16,874 nt of DNA. It comes from an uncultured Alphaproteobacteria bacterium (GTDB lineage Bacteria; Pseudomonadota; Alphaproteobacteria; Sneathiellales; Sneathiellaceae). Made by a program: the position numbers and the translations under genes. The notes below the pieces were generated by a model, which saw nothing but the letters and a program-made list of their open reading frames with translations, was not told the DNA's origin and searched no databases. The first letter of the stretch is position 1, and every line of letters begins with the position of its first letter. Of this stretch, positions 6,106 to 13,378 are shown one piece after another. Location: assembly GCA_937910835.1 (NCBI GenBank), contig CALEMG010000564.1, forward strand, positions 1 to 16,874, written 5' to 3'.

Positions 6106-6687
6106 AAAAAAGCGACGGGCGTGACCCGAAACGAGATACTGGATGTTGCCTGGGGCCTGATTGCGGAACAGGGCGCAGATGTCTCTATGCTGGATATTGC
6201 AAAGGCCGCGAACGTGAGCCGTCAATCCGTGTATCTGCATTTTAAATCACGGGGCGGGTTGCTGATGGGGCTGGTGAAACGCGCCGATGACCGGTTTGCA
6301 ATCAGGGAAGAGTTTTTCGCGGCGATGAAGGTCAAGTCCCCTCGCAAGAGGCTGGATGCCTGCCTGAGCGCCTGGTTCAAATTCGCGAAAAACATTCAGC
6401 CCGTGGCCAATGACCTCATTCGCCTGCGAAAAACGGATGCCGATGCCGCCGCCGCGTGGGAGGATAGAATGACCGAATTGCGCCTGTGGGAGAAAAAGCT
6501 GATAGACTCCCTCGCCGCAGACTCCGCCCTTAAAGAGGGCTGGACCGTCACAAGCGCAACAGACTTTCTCTGGGCCTCTTCCTCCGTACAGATTTGGGAC
6601 CTGCTAACCGGAGATCGCGGCTGGAGCGCCCGAAAATGCTCGCAGGTTTTAAGATCAACGATAGCAACCGCCTTGTTGCGGGAATAA
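6097..6687 (+). CDS. TetR/AcrR family transcriptional repressor
   Basis: This protein has 196 residues. The N-terminal TetR DNA-binding domain is clear: ILDVAWGLIAEQGADVSMLDIAKAANVSRQSVYLHFKSRGGLL (about 14-57), with the helix-turn-helix at about 29-48. The remaining helical part (60-196) is the variable ligand-binding and dimerisation domain, with no recognisable ligand signature. It starts at GTG; a weak AGGA site lies about 13 bases upstream and no better start exists in frame. It probably represses itself and the divergent DUF1330-like gene through the two boxes in the spacer. Confidence 0.9.
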   Translation: MSTKKATGVTRNEILDVAWGLIAEQGADVSMLDIAKAANVSRQSVYLHFKSRGGLLMGLVKRADDRFAIREEFFAAMKVKSPRKRLDACLSAWFKFAKNIQPVANDLIRLRKTDADAAAAWEDRMTELRLWEKKLIDSLAADSALKEGWTVTSATDFLWASSSVQIWDLLTGDRGWSARKCSQVLRSTIATALLRE

Positions 6688-6713
6688 AACAACGGACAGG
6701 GTTACCTGACGGC

Positions 6714-7094
6714 TTACCCCATACGATGCAGAGCGCAAATTTTATTGCCCGATGGATCCCGTAGATAGGCGAGATAAAGATTACCGGTGGGCCCTTCGCG
6801 AACCCCGGGAGGATCCTCGCAAGTAACGCCGCCATTTGCCAGGCCGGCGGCATGCCACCGGTCCGCCGCCGCAGGATCAGATGCCGCAAAACCGATCGTA
6901 CTGCCGTTGCCGTTACAGGCGGGCTCCCCGTCGATCGGTTTGCTGATCGCGAATACACCCGTTGGCGTGCGGTAAAAATACCGGCCTTTCGCGTCCATCA
7001 CGCCCGGCTTATGCCCGAGCGCTCCCAGGACGGCATCGTAAAAGACTTTTGATGCCTCCACATCGTTCGCGCCAACCATAATATGAGTAAACAT
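6714..7094 (-). CDS. VOC (glyoxalase/bleomycin-resistance-like) family protein
   Basis: This 126-residue protein has the vicinal-oxygen-chelate fold. It begins FTHIMVGANDVEASKVFYDAVLGALG, the classic first beta-alpha-beta unit with a conserved His near the N-terminus, and ends with LYLAYLRDPSGNKICALHR, the usual final strand with D-P-x-G-N-K. Substrate is unknown: VOC proteins range from glyoxalases and dioxygenases to resistance binders. A GGGAGTT ribosome site supports the ATG. It is convergent with tetR, 26 bp apart. Possible metal ligands include His4 and His123, but I cannot assign the full site. Confidence 0.85.
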   Translation of the reverse strand: MFTHIMVGANDVEASKVFYDAVLGALGHKPGVMDAKGRYFYRTPTGVFAISKPIDGEPACNGNGSTIGFAASDPAAADRWHAAGLANGGVTCEDPPGVREGPTGNLYLAYLRDPSGNKICALHRMG

Positions 7095-7170
7095 TCTAAC
7101 TCCCGATAATAATGTATATGAAAATGCCCTGTTTGGTGGTCATGTTATCCTGAGTGCTCGTCGAATACAA

Positions 7171-7278
7171 ATATCATTCCTGTCCAACAACGTCGTCATC
7201 ACCATGGCGCTTGGATTTGCTGCGATGTTCGGATTGCAGTTGTGGGTTGAGTGGATAGGAGCACACAATCGAAATTAA
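7171..7278 (+). pseudogene. Remnant of an azlD 3' end
   Basis: The frame reading from about 7183 gives SNNVVITMALGFAAMFGLQL and then WVEWIGAHNRN before a TAA at 7276-7278. The first 16 codons match the C-terminal coding part of the intact azlD (from about 5471) at 41 of 48 bases, including an exact 20-base run (7195-7214 against 5483-5502). Most differences are synonymous third-position changes, so the two copies diverged as coding sequence and are not a recent duplication. Upstream of 7171 the similarity fades; no start or azlC partner is present. It is therefore a displaced fragment of another azlD allele or paralogue. Confidence 0.65.
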
Positions 7279-7329
7279 AATTCATGGCTTAGCTAAATCT
7301 GAACAATTCTGCGTGGAAGTAGTAATTTC

Positions 7330-7358
7330 TTGCATTCCAAGCAATATTCTTCTATAAT
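7330..7358 (+). promoter_or_regulatory. Orphan sigma-70-like promoter
   Basis: TTGCAT (7330-7335), 17 bases, then a perfect TATAAT (7353-7358). The -35 matches only three of six positions. No plus-strand gene follows; the next gene is on the other strand. Confidence 0.35.
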
Positions 7359-7364
7359 ACATCT

Positions 7365-7430
7365 TCACGTTGAGCCATAGATAAGTCTCAGGGAAACGTG
7401 ACAAGGGGTGGCTGCCCCTTCAGCTATTTT
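7365..7430 (+). ncRNA. Candidate small structured RNA (two hairpins after an orphan promoter)
   Basis: About 7 bases after the TATAAT box, TCACGTT (7365-7371) can pair with AACGTGA (7395-7401), with an inner GAG/CTC pair. A second hairpin, AAGGGG-TGGCTG-CCCCTT (7403-7420), is followed by CAGCTATTTT, a weak terminator-like tail. An alternative pairing GCTG/CAGC (7411-7414 with 7421-7424) excludes the second hairpin. The order promoter, stem, terminator-like stem suggests a transcript of about 65 nt. No known RNA family is recognised. Confidence 0.25.
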
Positions 7431-7548
7431 CCATATATATGCGAATAAAACATATCCGCCGATTGAGTGCGTAGGGCGGGTATGGGTAATCCGGTAAGCC
7501 GGGCGACGTATGCCGGGGGTTAGATCGGCCCCAAAGGGTTATGTTCCT

Positions 7549-8319
7549 TCAGAGGCAGCGGTACAAGATGGCTCCGGAAGTGTCGGCGGTGAACTCGCCG
7601 TCGCGGCTCATGGTGCCGATTTTCTGCAGACGATCAGCCGAGATCATGGCCACCATATCAATAGAGCCGCTTTCAAGGACCAGGCCGTAGCGCTGGCCGG
7701 TCTGCCAGACGGACGTCAGCGGTGTGCGGGCTTCTCCCTGCGCGATGCGCACCAGATCCCGCTCGCCGAGGACAACTTTCCCTCCGTCTGTATTGCAAGC
7801 CGTGCCCCAGGCTCCCCGGAGCCGCAAGGGCACGCTGTCGAAGTCCCACACCTTGTCATAGGGGACCTTGATAACCTCGGTAAAGCGTGCACGCAGATTG
7901 ACGGGCTTGACAATGGGAGCGATCGGGGTCGGTCGTTTGTTTATGGCCAGCTCCGGTCCCTTCCCGTCGTCCGCCATGGACGACATGGGAGCCACAATAC
8001 TATAGGCAAAGAGGAAGACGGCGAGCATCGCCCCGCCAAGGGCCATGCTGCCGACCGCAAATTTCGAATTTTTATAGGCGCGGGTATCGCGAAAGCGGAC
8101 CTTTTCCTCAACCTCGACAGTATGATAGACGTTGCGATCCTTTTCGCGGGAGAAATAGCCGCCAAGGATGCGCACGCGTTGACCGCCCCATTCCGCGATG
8201 AGCTGGCGGGCGATGTCCTGTGCCGGCATTTCCGTCTCGTAGCGGCCGAAGCTGCGCCATTTGCTATCAAACAGCGTCTGGACCACAAATTGCGAATAAT
8301 TCTTTGTATCCGTTGGCAT
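7549..8319 (-). CDS. Unrecognised single-pass membrane protein with extracytoplasmic C-terminal domain
   Basis: This 256-residue protein is not one I can name. Residues 1-78 form a soluble domain, probably cytoplasmic: FVVQTLFDSKWRSFGRYETE, then ARQLIAEWGGQRVRILGGYF and VYHTVEVEEKVRFRD. I associate this domain loosely with alphaproteobacterial proteins that have a similar start followed by a membrane segment. A basic stretch (YKNSK) precedes one transmembrane helix (about 87-110). The remaining 145 residues are probably periplasmic, with two cysteines (C175 and C255) that could form a disulfide. A GAAGGAT ribosome site supports the ATG. It is a lone gene on its strand, with an opposite-strand shadow frame of similar length. 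Function is unknown. Confidence 0.75.
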   Translation of the reverse strand: MPTDTKNYSQFVVQTLFDSKWRSFGRYETEMPAQDIARQLIAEWGGQRVRILGGYFSREKDRNVYHTVEVEEKVRFRDTRAYKNSKFAVGSMALGGAMLAVFLFAYSIVAPMSSMADDGKGPELAINKRPTPIAPIVKPVNLRARFTEVIKVPYDKVWDFDSVPLRLRGAWGTACNTDGGKVVLGERDLVRIAQGEARTPLTSVWQTGQRYGLVLESGSIDMVAMISADRLQKIGTMSRDGEFTADTSGAILYRCL

Positions 8320-8427
8320 TTTTATCCTTCAAACCCGACCAAAAATTGGGCTGAGTCTGAAGACTAGGCAGTCAGGATAAAGAAACCGTTAATTTCCGCC
8401 TCTTTTTCGAATGATTTAGCATGAAAT

Positions 8428-8449
8428 AAGGCGCCCCATGGAGCGCCTT
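8428..8449 (-). terminator. Terminator of the VPLPA-CTERM gene
   Basis: On the minus strand AAGGCGC, 8 bases, GCGCCTT then ATTTC, about 30 bp after the stop at 8480. The stem is 7 bp. The stem sequence is nearly the same as that of the hairpin at 9320-9345. Confidence 0.6.
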
Positions 8450-8479
8450 TCTTGTCGTGAATTTCTTCGGTTTCTGCCA

Positions 8480-9208
8480 TTAAGCAGCCTTCCTCTTCTT
8501 TCGCCAGCCGACAAAGCCCAGTACAGCCAGCCCCGCCCCATAGAGCGGTAGCGCTGCAGGTAGTGGCACGGCAGAAATTTGGGTTTCTATGCTGAGGGAA
8601 TAGGGTGTTTCCCCTGAGCTGCCAAAGATGTAACCTTCCCCACTTTCAGAGAAAATTGTCGCAGCACCACCGATAGAAAAATATCCGCCTTGGGCACCCA
8701 TAATATCCAAAAATGCGAGTTCGTTTAGGCTCATTTCAAAGTCATATTCATATTGTTCGTTTGAGAACTCACGATTTCCATAGCTATTTCCGGTTCCTAA
8801 ATCGTCATAAATAGCAAGATTTAGGGAATCATTCTTGTTTAATGTTTCTGCATCTGTGGAAACATCGAAAAGTGTATATAGAACAGTAAGGCTGACACCA
8901 GAGGTTACTCCCCCGGTGCTATAAGCGAGTCCTGAGAGAGAAGCACTGACAACTTTCTCATCTTCCGCCAAAGACAACCCGGAAAGATCAAAAGTAAAAA
9001 AATTTCTGGCAGTGTTAAAAAAAGTGTGTCCCGCGTAGACATTGGATTCACCCGTTCCGCCCAAATTTTCTGACCACCAGCCTTGGCTATTTGGGCCATA
9101 ACCAAATGGTGAGTTAGCGGTTGAAAAACTGTAGGAGGCAGCCTGAGCTGTACTAACCATACCAACACTAATAATAATCGCTGATGCCATCGCTAAAAGA
9201 CGTTTCAT
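8480..9208 (-). CDS. Secreted VPLPA-CTERM (PEP-CTERM-type) sorting-domain protein
   Basis: This protein has 242 residues. A signal peptide (about 1-23, ending AQA|A) leads to an extracytoplasmic body rich in Ser, Gly, Asn and Thr. The segment NFFTFDLSGLS and the later LYTLFDVST resemble beta-sandwich domains common in PEP-CTERM proteins. The C-terminus is a textbook sorting tail: ISAVPLPAALPLYGAGLAV, a hydrophobic helix, then WRKKRKAA. In PEP/VPLPA-CTERM systems an exosortase cleaves at this tail, often for export with exopolysaccharide or attachment to the surface. No exosortase gene is in the window. A GAGGGAA ribosome site supports the ATG. It lies between its own terminator and that of the importer operon, so it is probably transcribed alone. 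Confidence 0.9.
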   Translation of the reverse strand: MKRLLAMASAIIISVGMVSTAQAASYSFSTANSPFGYGPNSQGWWSENLGGTGESNVYAGHTFFNTARNFFTFDLSGLSLAEDEKVVSASLSGLAYSTGGVTSGVSLTVLYTLFDVSTDAETLNKNDSLNLAIYDDLGTGNSYGNREFSNEQYEYDFEMSLNELAFLDIMGAQGGYFSIGGAATIFSESGEGYIFGSSGETPYSLSIETQISAVPLPAALPLYGAGLAVLGFVGWRKKRKAA

Positions 9209-9224
9209 AATTCCCTCAATACAA

Positions 9225-9246
9225 TTTTAAATATATTTATTTAAAA
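9225..9246. repeat. AT-only inverted repeat in the leader of the VPLPA-CTERM gene
   Basis: TTTTAAATA (9225-9233) and TATTTAAAA (9238-9246) are perfect 9-bp arms around a 4-base loop, about 17 bp upstream of the start codon. It could be an operator or a weak leader hairpin; in AT-rich DNA it could also be chance. Confidence 0.3.
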
Positions 9247-9319
9247 CTAATTTGATTCTACCAAAAGGCGCAAGAATTAATTTCAGTATGGTTAACGTGA
9301 CGGCCAGAAAAAGGAATAA

Positions 9320-9345
9320 AAAAGGCGCCCGATTGAGCGCCTTTT
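9320..9345 (-). terminator. Terminator of the peptide ABC-importer operon
   Basis: A stem with perfect 9-bp arms AAAAGGCGC (9320-9328) and GCGCCTTTT (9337-9345) is followed on the minus strand by a T-rich run (TTTTTTATT including the stem end). It lies about 29 bp after the ATPase stop, at the 3' end of the operon. Confidence 0.8.
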
Positions 9346-9373
9346 GTTCGGTTGAAGAATGGGTCGTCCCGGC

Positions 9374-11461
9374 TCAGGCGATCTTTTCTTCTTCATGGGT
9401 AACAATCACCGGTTCCATGCTGCTAAACACATCTTCATCAAGATGGCAGGCGATCTGGTGGCCGGGCTCGAACTCCTTCACCGGGGGCTCTTCCGTCTCG
9501 CAGATGCTGCCGATTTTACGCGGGCAGCGGGTCTGGAACGGGCAGCCGGGCGGCGGATTCACAGCAGAAGGGATATCTCCCTTCAGGATGATCTGCTTTT
9601 GCTCCACCGAGGTGTCGGCGATCGGTACGGCGGAGAGAAGCGCCTCCGTATAGGGGTGATAGGGCGGCGAGAAAACCTCATCCGTCGTCCCCTGCTCCAC
9701 GATATGGCCAAGATACATAACGACAACGCGATCAGAGAGATAGCGGACAACACTCAGGTCATGACTGATGAACAGCAGCGTCGAGCGGAGGTCGTTCTGG
9801 ATTTCGGTGAGCAGCCCCGTGACCGCGGCCTGAACCGACACATCAAGCGCCGAGACAGGCTCATCCGCGACCACAACTGCCGGGCCCCCGGCATAGGCGC
9901 TGGCGATACCGATACGCTGCTTCTGGCCTCCGGACAGCTGACGTGGTCGGCGATGCGCGAAATCCCGTGGAAGCTTTACGAGATCAAGGAGTTCGTTGAC
10001 CTTCTCTCGGACCTTATTCGGATCCTTCTCGACCCCGAATTTCCTGATTACGCGGGCGATCTGGCTGCCCACGGAATGAGAGGGATTGAGTGTGTCAAAC
10101 GGGTTCTGGAACACCATCTGCAAATGCCCGACGGTGCGCGCTTTTCGGTTCTGCACGGAGACATGAGCGAGATCTTCACCGTTCAGGACAACCTGACCAT
10201 CCGTCGCCTCCTCCAGTCCCATCAGGACCTTCGCAAAAGTAGACTTGCCGCAGCCGGACTCGCCGACGATGGCGACCGTCTCCGCCTCCCGTGCATTGAA
10301 GTTGATATTCTCATTTGCCTTCACGGTTTTCACGGCGTCACCGCGGATCATGGCAAGGATAGAGCTTGAGCGAATTTCGTAATATTTCTTCATATTACGC
10401 ACATCGAGTACGACCTTGCCGGACTTCACGGATTTCACCGTTACGGCTTCATGATCGCCTTCCGACCAGTCAATATCTTCAAACCGGGCGCAGCGCACGG
10501 TATGTCCCTCTTCCTCGGGAACGGAGCGCATGCGGACTTTTTCCTGATCGCAGGTCCCCGCCTTGAAGAAGGCACAGCGCGGCCCGAAGAAGCACCCCTG
10601 CGGGCGCTGATGCGGGAGCGGCAATTGCCCCGGGATGGGAACCAGCGGTCGCTCGTTCTTGTCGGCGCCGGGCAGTGGAATGGAGGCGAACAGTCCGCTC
10701 GTATAAGGATGGCACATGGCGTCAAAGACTTCATTAACCGTGCCGTCCTCAACCGCCTCACCCGAATACATTACCGTCACCCGGTCGCAGGTATCCAAAA
10801 TCAGCCCGAGGTTATGGGAGATATAGATCATGGCCGTGCCGAATTCCGCCGAGATTTCCTTTACCAGCTCGACAATGCCCCGTTCCACCGTCACATCGAG
10901 CGCCGTTGTGGGCTCATCAAGCAGCAGGAGGTCGGGCTTGGACAAGAGCGCCATGGCAATCACCACGCGCTGCTGCTGACCGCCGGAAATCTGGTGCGGA
11001 TAGCTTTCCATGATCCGCTTCGGATCGGGTAGTTTTACCGCCTCTAGCAACTCAAGGGCGCGGGCCTTCGCCTCGTTTATCGTGACATCCTCATGAAAGA
11101 GGGGCACTTCGGCCAGCTGGTCGCCGATCTTCATCGACGGGTTGAGGGACGCCATCGGCTCCTGATAGATCATCGCGATTTTGGAGCCGCGCAAGGCACG
11201 GAGTTCCTCTTCGGACATGGTGCGCATATCGCGGCCATGGAAGAAGATCTCCCCGCTCTTGATATAGCCGTTAGAGCCGAGATACTGCATGATGGCGAGG
11301 GCGACGGTAGACTTGCCACAGCCGCTTTCGCCAACGATGCCGACGCCCTGCCCCGGCATCACCTTCATGTTGAAGTCGATGACCGCCGGGATTTCCCCGC
11401 CACGCGTATCGTAGGAGATGCAGAGATTGCGGCATTCCAGAATAGGTGTCTGTTCTTCCAT
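9374..11461 (-). CDS. Peptide/nickel-type ABC transporter, fused double ATP-binding protein (DppD-DppF type)
   Basis: This 695-residue cytoplasmic ATPase has two nucleotide-binding domains in one chain. Domain one: Walker A GESGCGKST (44-52), Q-loop Gln100, signature SGGQQQR (159-165), Walker B LLLLDEP (178-184), His216. Domain two: Walker A (400-408), Gln452, signature LSGGQKQR (509-516), Walker B VVVADEP (529-535), His567. Each half ends with an OppD/DppD-type Cys cluster (C290, C296, C304, C324 and C640, C646, C654, C672), typical of the oligopeptide-family C-terminal extension. The pair of permeases upstream and the binding protein complete the importer. It starts 4 bp after the permease stop. 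A fused form in place of two genes is a known variant of this family. Confidence 0.95.
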   Translation of the reverse strand: MEEQTPILECRNLCISYDTRGGEIPAVIDFNMKVMPGQGVGIVGESGCGKSTVALAIMQYLGSNGYIKSGEIFFHGRDMRTMSEEELRALRGSKIAMIYQEPMASLNPSMKIGDQLAEVPLFHEDVTINEAKARALELLEAVKLPDPKRIMESYPHQISGGQQQRVVIAMALLSKPDLLLLDEPTTALDVTVERGIVELVKEISAEFGTAMIYISHNLGLILDTCDRVTVMYSGEAVEDGTVNEVFDAMCHPYTSGLFASIPLPGADKNERPLVPIPGQLPLPHQRPQGCFFGPRCAFFKAGTCDQEKVRMRSVPEEEGHTVRCARFEDIDWSEGDHEAVTVKSVKSGKVVLDVRNMKKYYEIRSSSILAMIRGDAVKTVKANENINFNAREAETVAIVGESGCGKSTFAKVLMGLEEATDGQVVLNGEDLAHVSVQNRKARTVGHLQMVFQNPFDTLNPSHSVGSQIARVIRKFGVEKDPNKVREKVNELLDLVKLPRDFAHRRPRQLSGGQKQRIGIASAYAGGPAVVVADEPVSALDVSVQAAVTGLLTEIQNDLRSTLLFISHDLSVVRYLSDRVVVMYLGHIVEQGTTDEVFSPPYHPYTEALLSAVPIADTSVEQKQIILKGDIPSAVNPPPGCPFQTRCPRKIGSICETEEPPVKEFEPGHQIACHLDEDVFSSMEPVIVTHEEEKIA

Positions 11462-11465
11462 AATC

Positions 11466-12350
11466 CTAGTCCTTCATCGATATTTCGCGCAGGCCATCGG
11501 CCAGCAGGTTAAATCCAAGGACCAGCGACGAGATCGCCGCGGCCGGTACAACGGCCATATGTCCTGCGAAACTGCCGAGCGGCTGGGTTTCGGCGTTCAT
11601 CTTGGCCCCTGTCGGTTGTGGGGGTGGGAGGCCAAGGCCGAGATAGCCGAGCATGGCGATGGTGATTGTCGTATAGCCAAGCCGCAGGCAGGCGTCGACG
11701 ATGAGCGGTCCGCGCGCGTTCGGCAGAAGCTCCACCAGCATGATATAGAGCGAGCTTTCGCCCCGTGTCTGGGCGGCAAAGATATAGTCTCGCGTTCGAA
11801 GATCGAGCACCAGCCCGCGCACAATACGCATGATGCCCGGTGCAGAGGCGAAGGTCACCGCGAGCACGATGTTAAAGCCCGTCGCGCCGAGGTAGGTGAT
11901 AATGATGATGTAAAGCACGATCACCGGGAAGGAGAGCAGCACGTTGGAAATAAAGGAAATAATTTCATCCCACCAGCCGCCGAGATAGCCTGCGACCACG
12001 CCCATCAGCATGCCGACGATATAGGCCACGGCCGTTGCCGTCGTTGCCCAGACCAGCACCTGCTGCGCGCCGAAGCTAACGCGCGAGAGAATGTCCCGGC
12101 CTTTGTGATCAGTACCGAGCCAATAGAGCCCGCCGTCTCTTGCGTCTGCCAGAGGGGCCTTGAAGGGCTCCAGCGGGGCATTCGGATCATAGAGCGGGAG
12201 GATCGGCGCGAGGATCGCAAGGATTACCCAGAACAGGATTAGCGACAGGCCGAAGATTGCAATCGGGCTTTCTCGAAGCAATCCGATCGATTTGAACATC
12301 TTGCTGATCGCCGAGGGCGATGTGTCGTTTGATTGAATTTCTGTTGTCAT
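11466..12350 (-). CDS. Peptide/nickel-type ABC transporter permease (DppC type)
   Basis: This inner-membrane permease of 294 residues has an N-terminal helix (about 28-52), the family string WLGTDHKGRDILSR (77-90) in the periplasmic loop, and four to five further helices. The EAA-like coupling segment is about DYIFAAQTRGESSLYIMLVELLPN. It pairs with the DppB-type subunit to form the channel. An AGGGAGGG ribosome site supports the ATG. It sits 14 bp after dppB-type and 4 bp before the ATPase, in one operon. Confidence 0.95.
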   Translation of the reverse strand: MTTEIQSNDTSPSAISKMFKSIGLLRESPIAIFGLSLILFWVILAILAPILPLYDPNAPLEPFKAPLADARDGGLYWLGTDHKGRDILSRVSFGAQQVLVWATTATAVAYIVGMLMGVVAGYLGGWWDEIISFISNVLLSFPVIVLYIIIITYLGATGFNIVLAVTFASAPGIMRIVRGLVLDLRTRDYIFAAQTRGESSLYIMLVELLPNARGPLIVDACLRLGYTTITIAMLGYLGLGLPPPQPTGAKMNAETQPLGSFAGHMAVVPAAAISSLVLGFNLLADGLREISMKD

Positions 12351-12364
12351 ATCAACGCCCTCCC

Positions 12365-13297
12365 TTAAGTGAACCGGATACGCGGATTAAGCAGCGTATA
12401 GCCGATATCCGAGATGAATTGCGAGAACACGGCGACGAACACCGCGACCAGGGTACAGGCCTCGATCACAAAGATATCGCCGAACAACGCGGCATCGAGA
12501 AGTAATTTCCCGAACCCCTTGTAGGCGAAGAAAACCTCCACCACGATCACGCCCGAGAGCAGCCAGTTAAGCTGCAGGATGATGACGGTGAAGGGTGCTA
12601 TCAGCGCATTGCGGAGCGCATGTTTCATGATCACCCGTCGATAGGGTATCCCTTTGAGGACCGCCGTTCGAATATAATGGGATGTCATAACCTCCGCCAT
12701 GGAGGCGCGGGTCATGCGCGTTGTATAGCCGAAGCCATACATCACCAGCACGAAGACGGGCAAGAATATTTCCGCCCAACTGAACCCGCTGGTCATCGCC
12801 GAGGTGCCGGGCAGCCAGCCCAGCCAGAAGACAAATATCGCGGAAAAGAAGGTGGCAGAGGCGAATTCCGGCACCGAGGTTGTGAGGACCGATCCGACCG
12901 AGACCACCCGGTCCTGTATCGATCCCTCCTTCATGCCTGCGATCACCCCCAATGTTAAGGAGAGCGGAATCATGAAGAGCATATAGAGCCCCGCAAGAAT
13001 GGCGGTATTCCCGAGCCGTGGCCAGAGCACATCGGAGACCGGGGATTTATACTGGATGGAATATCCGAAATCTCCGGTGAGCGCGTTGCCGACCCAAGTG
13101 ACATAGCGTTCAAGGAAGGGCTCGTTATAACCGTTTTGTTCGAGCCAGAGCTCCCGCTGTTCCGTGTTGGAATAGGGTCCGAGGACCTTTCCGGCAACGG
13201 CCAGCTTGTCGGATTCGAAAATTGCAAAAAGCGTAAAAGAGACAATAGCCATAATCAGGGCCATTGAGAGAAATCGACGGAATGCCAGTATCAGCAT
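12365..13297 (-). CDS. Peptide/nickel-type ABC transporter permease (DppB type)
   Basis: This 310-residue inner-membrane permease begins with a transmembrane helix (about 9-27) and a periplasmic loop containing ERYVTWVGNALTGDFGYSIQYKSPV. Further helices follow from about 97. The cytoplasmic coupling region TRASMAEVMTSHYIRTAVLKG (about 196-216) and RRVIMKHALRNALIAP carry the EAA-type motif for ATPase contact. A GGGGGGAG ribosome site lies 7 bases before the ATG. An intercistronic hairpin lies between it and the binding-protein gene upstream. Confidence 0.95.
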   Translation of the reverse strand: MLILAFRRFLSMALIMAIVSFTLFAIFESDKLAVAGKVLGPYSNTEQRELWLEQNGYNEPFLERYVTWVGNALTGDFGYSIQYKSPVSDVLWPRLGNTAILAGLYMLFMIPLSLTLGVIAGMKEGSIQDRVVSVGSVLTTSVPEFASATFFSAIFVFWLGWLPGTSAMTSGFSWAEIFLPVFVLVMYGFGYTTRMTRASMAEVMTSHYIRTAVLKGIPYRRVIMKHALRNALIAPFTVIILQLNWLLSGVIVVEVFFAYKGFGKLLLDAALFGDIFVIEACTLVAVFVAVFSQFISDIGYTLLNPRIRFT

Positions 13298-13334
13298 ATT
13301 ATTGCTCCCCCCGGGGCAAAATGGCGCTAGAAAC

Positions 13335-13365
13335 AGATAAGGGCGATATTATATCGCCCTTATCT
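13335..13365 (-). terminator. Intercistronic hairpin within the ABC operon (attenuator-like)
   Basis: AGATAAGGGCGATAT (13335-13349) and its exact complement ATATCGCCCTTATCT (13351-13365) form a 15-bp palindrome, likely with a 5-base loop. It lies 14 bp after the binding-protein stop and 37 bp before the permease start. The T tract on the minus strand is weak. Such elements usually let the binding protein be made in excess of the membrane subunits. Confidence 0.6.
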
Positions 13366-13378
13366 TCGTTTTCCGATT

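Larger units (their letters stand above)
7095..7548. other. 454-bp gap holding an azlD fragment and a possible small RNA
   Basis: No intact gene is visible here. It contains a decayed azlD 3' end (7171-7278), a perfect TATAAT box (7353-7358) with two following hairpins up to 7420, and a GC-rich stretch (about 7470-7540) with repeated CCGG that may form structure downstream of the gene ending at 7549. Confidence 0.6.

Noticed and set aside
7510..8367. 285-codon plus-strand frame opposite the 256-residue membrane protein
   Set aside because: The minus-strand frame has a good ribosome site, a clean transmembrane segment and a sensible composition; the plus-strand one has none of these.
8428..9345. 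Similar GGCGC hairpins at 8428-8449 and 9320-9345 considered as ends of a mobile element
   Set aside because: Both are placed just after gene ends and are followed by T-rich runs on the minus strand, so they are terminators with similar GC stems; no transposase or target duplication is present.
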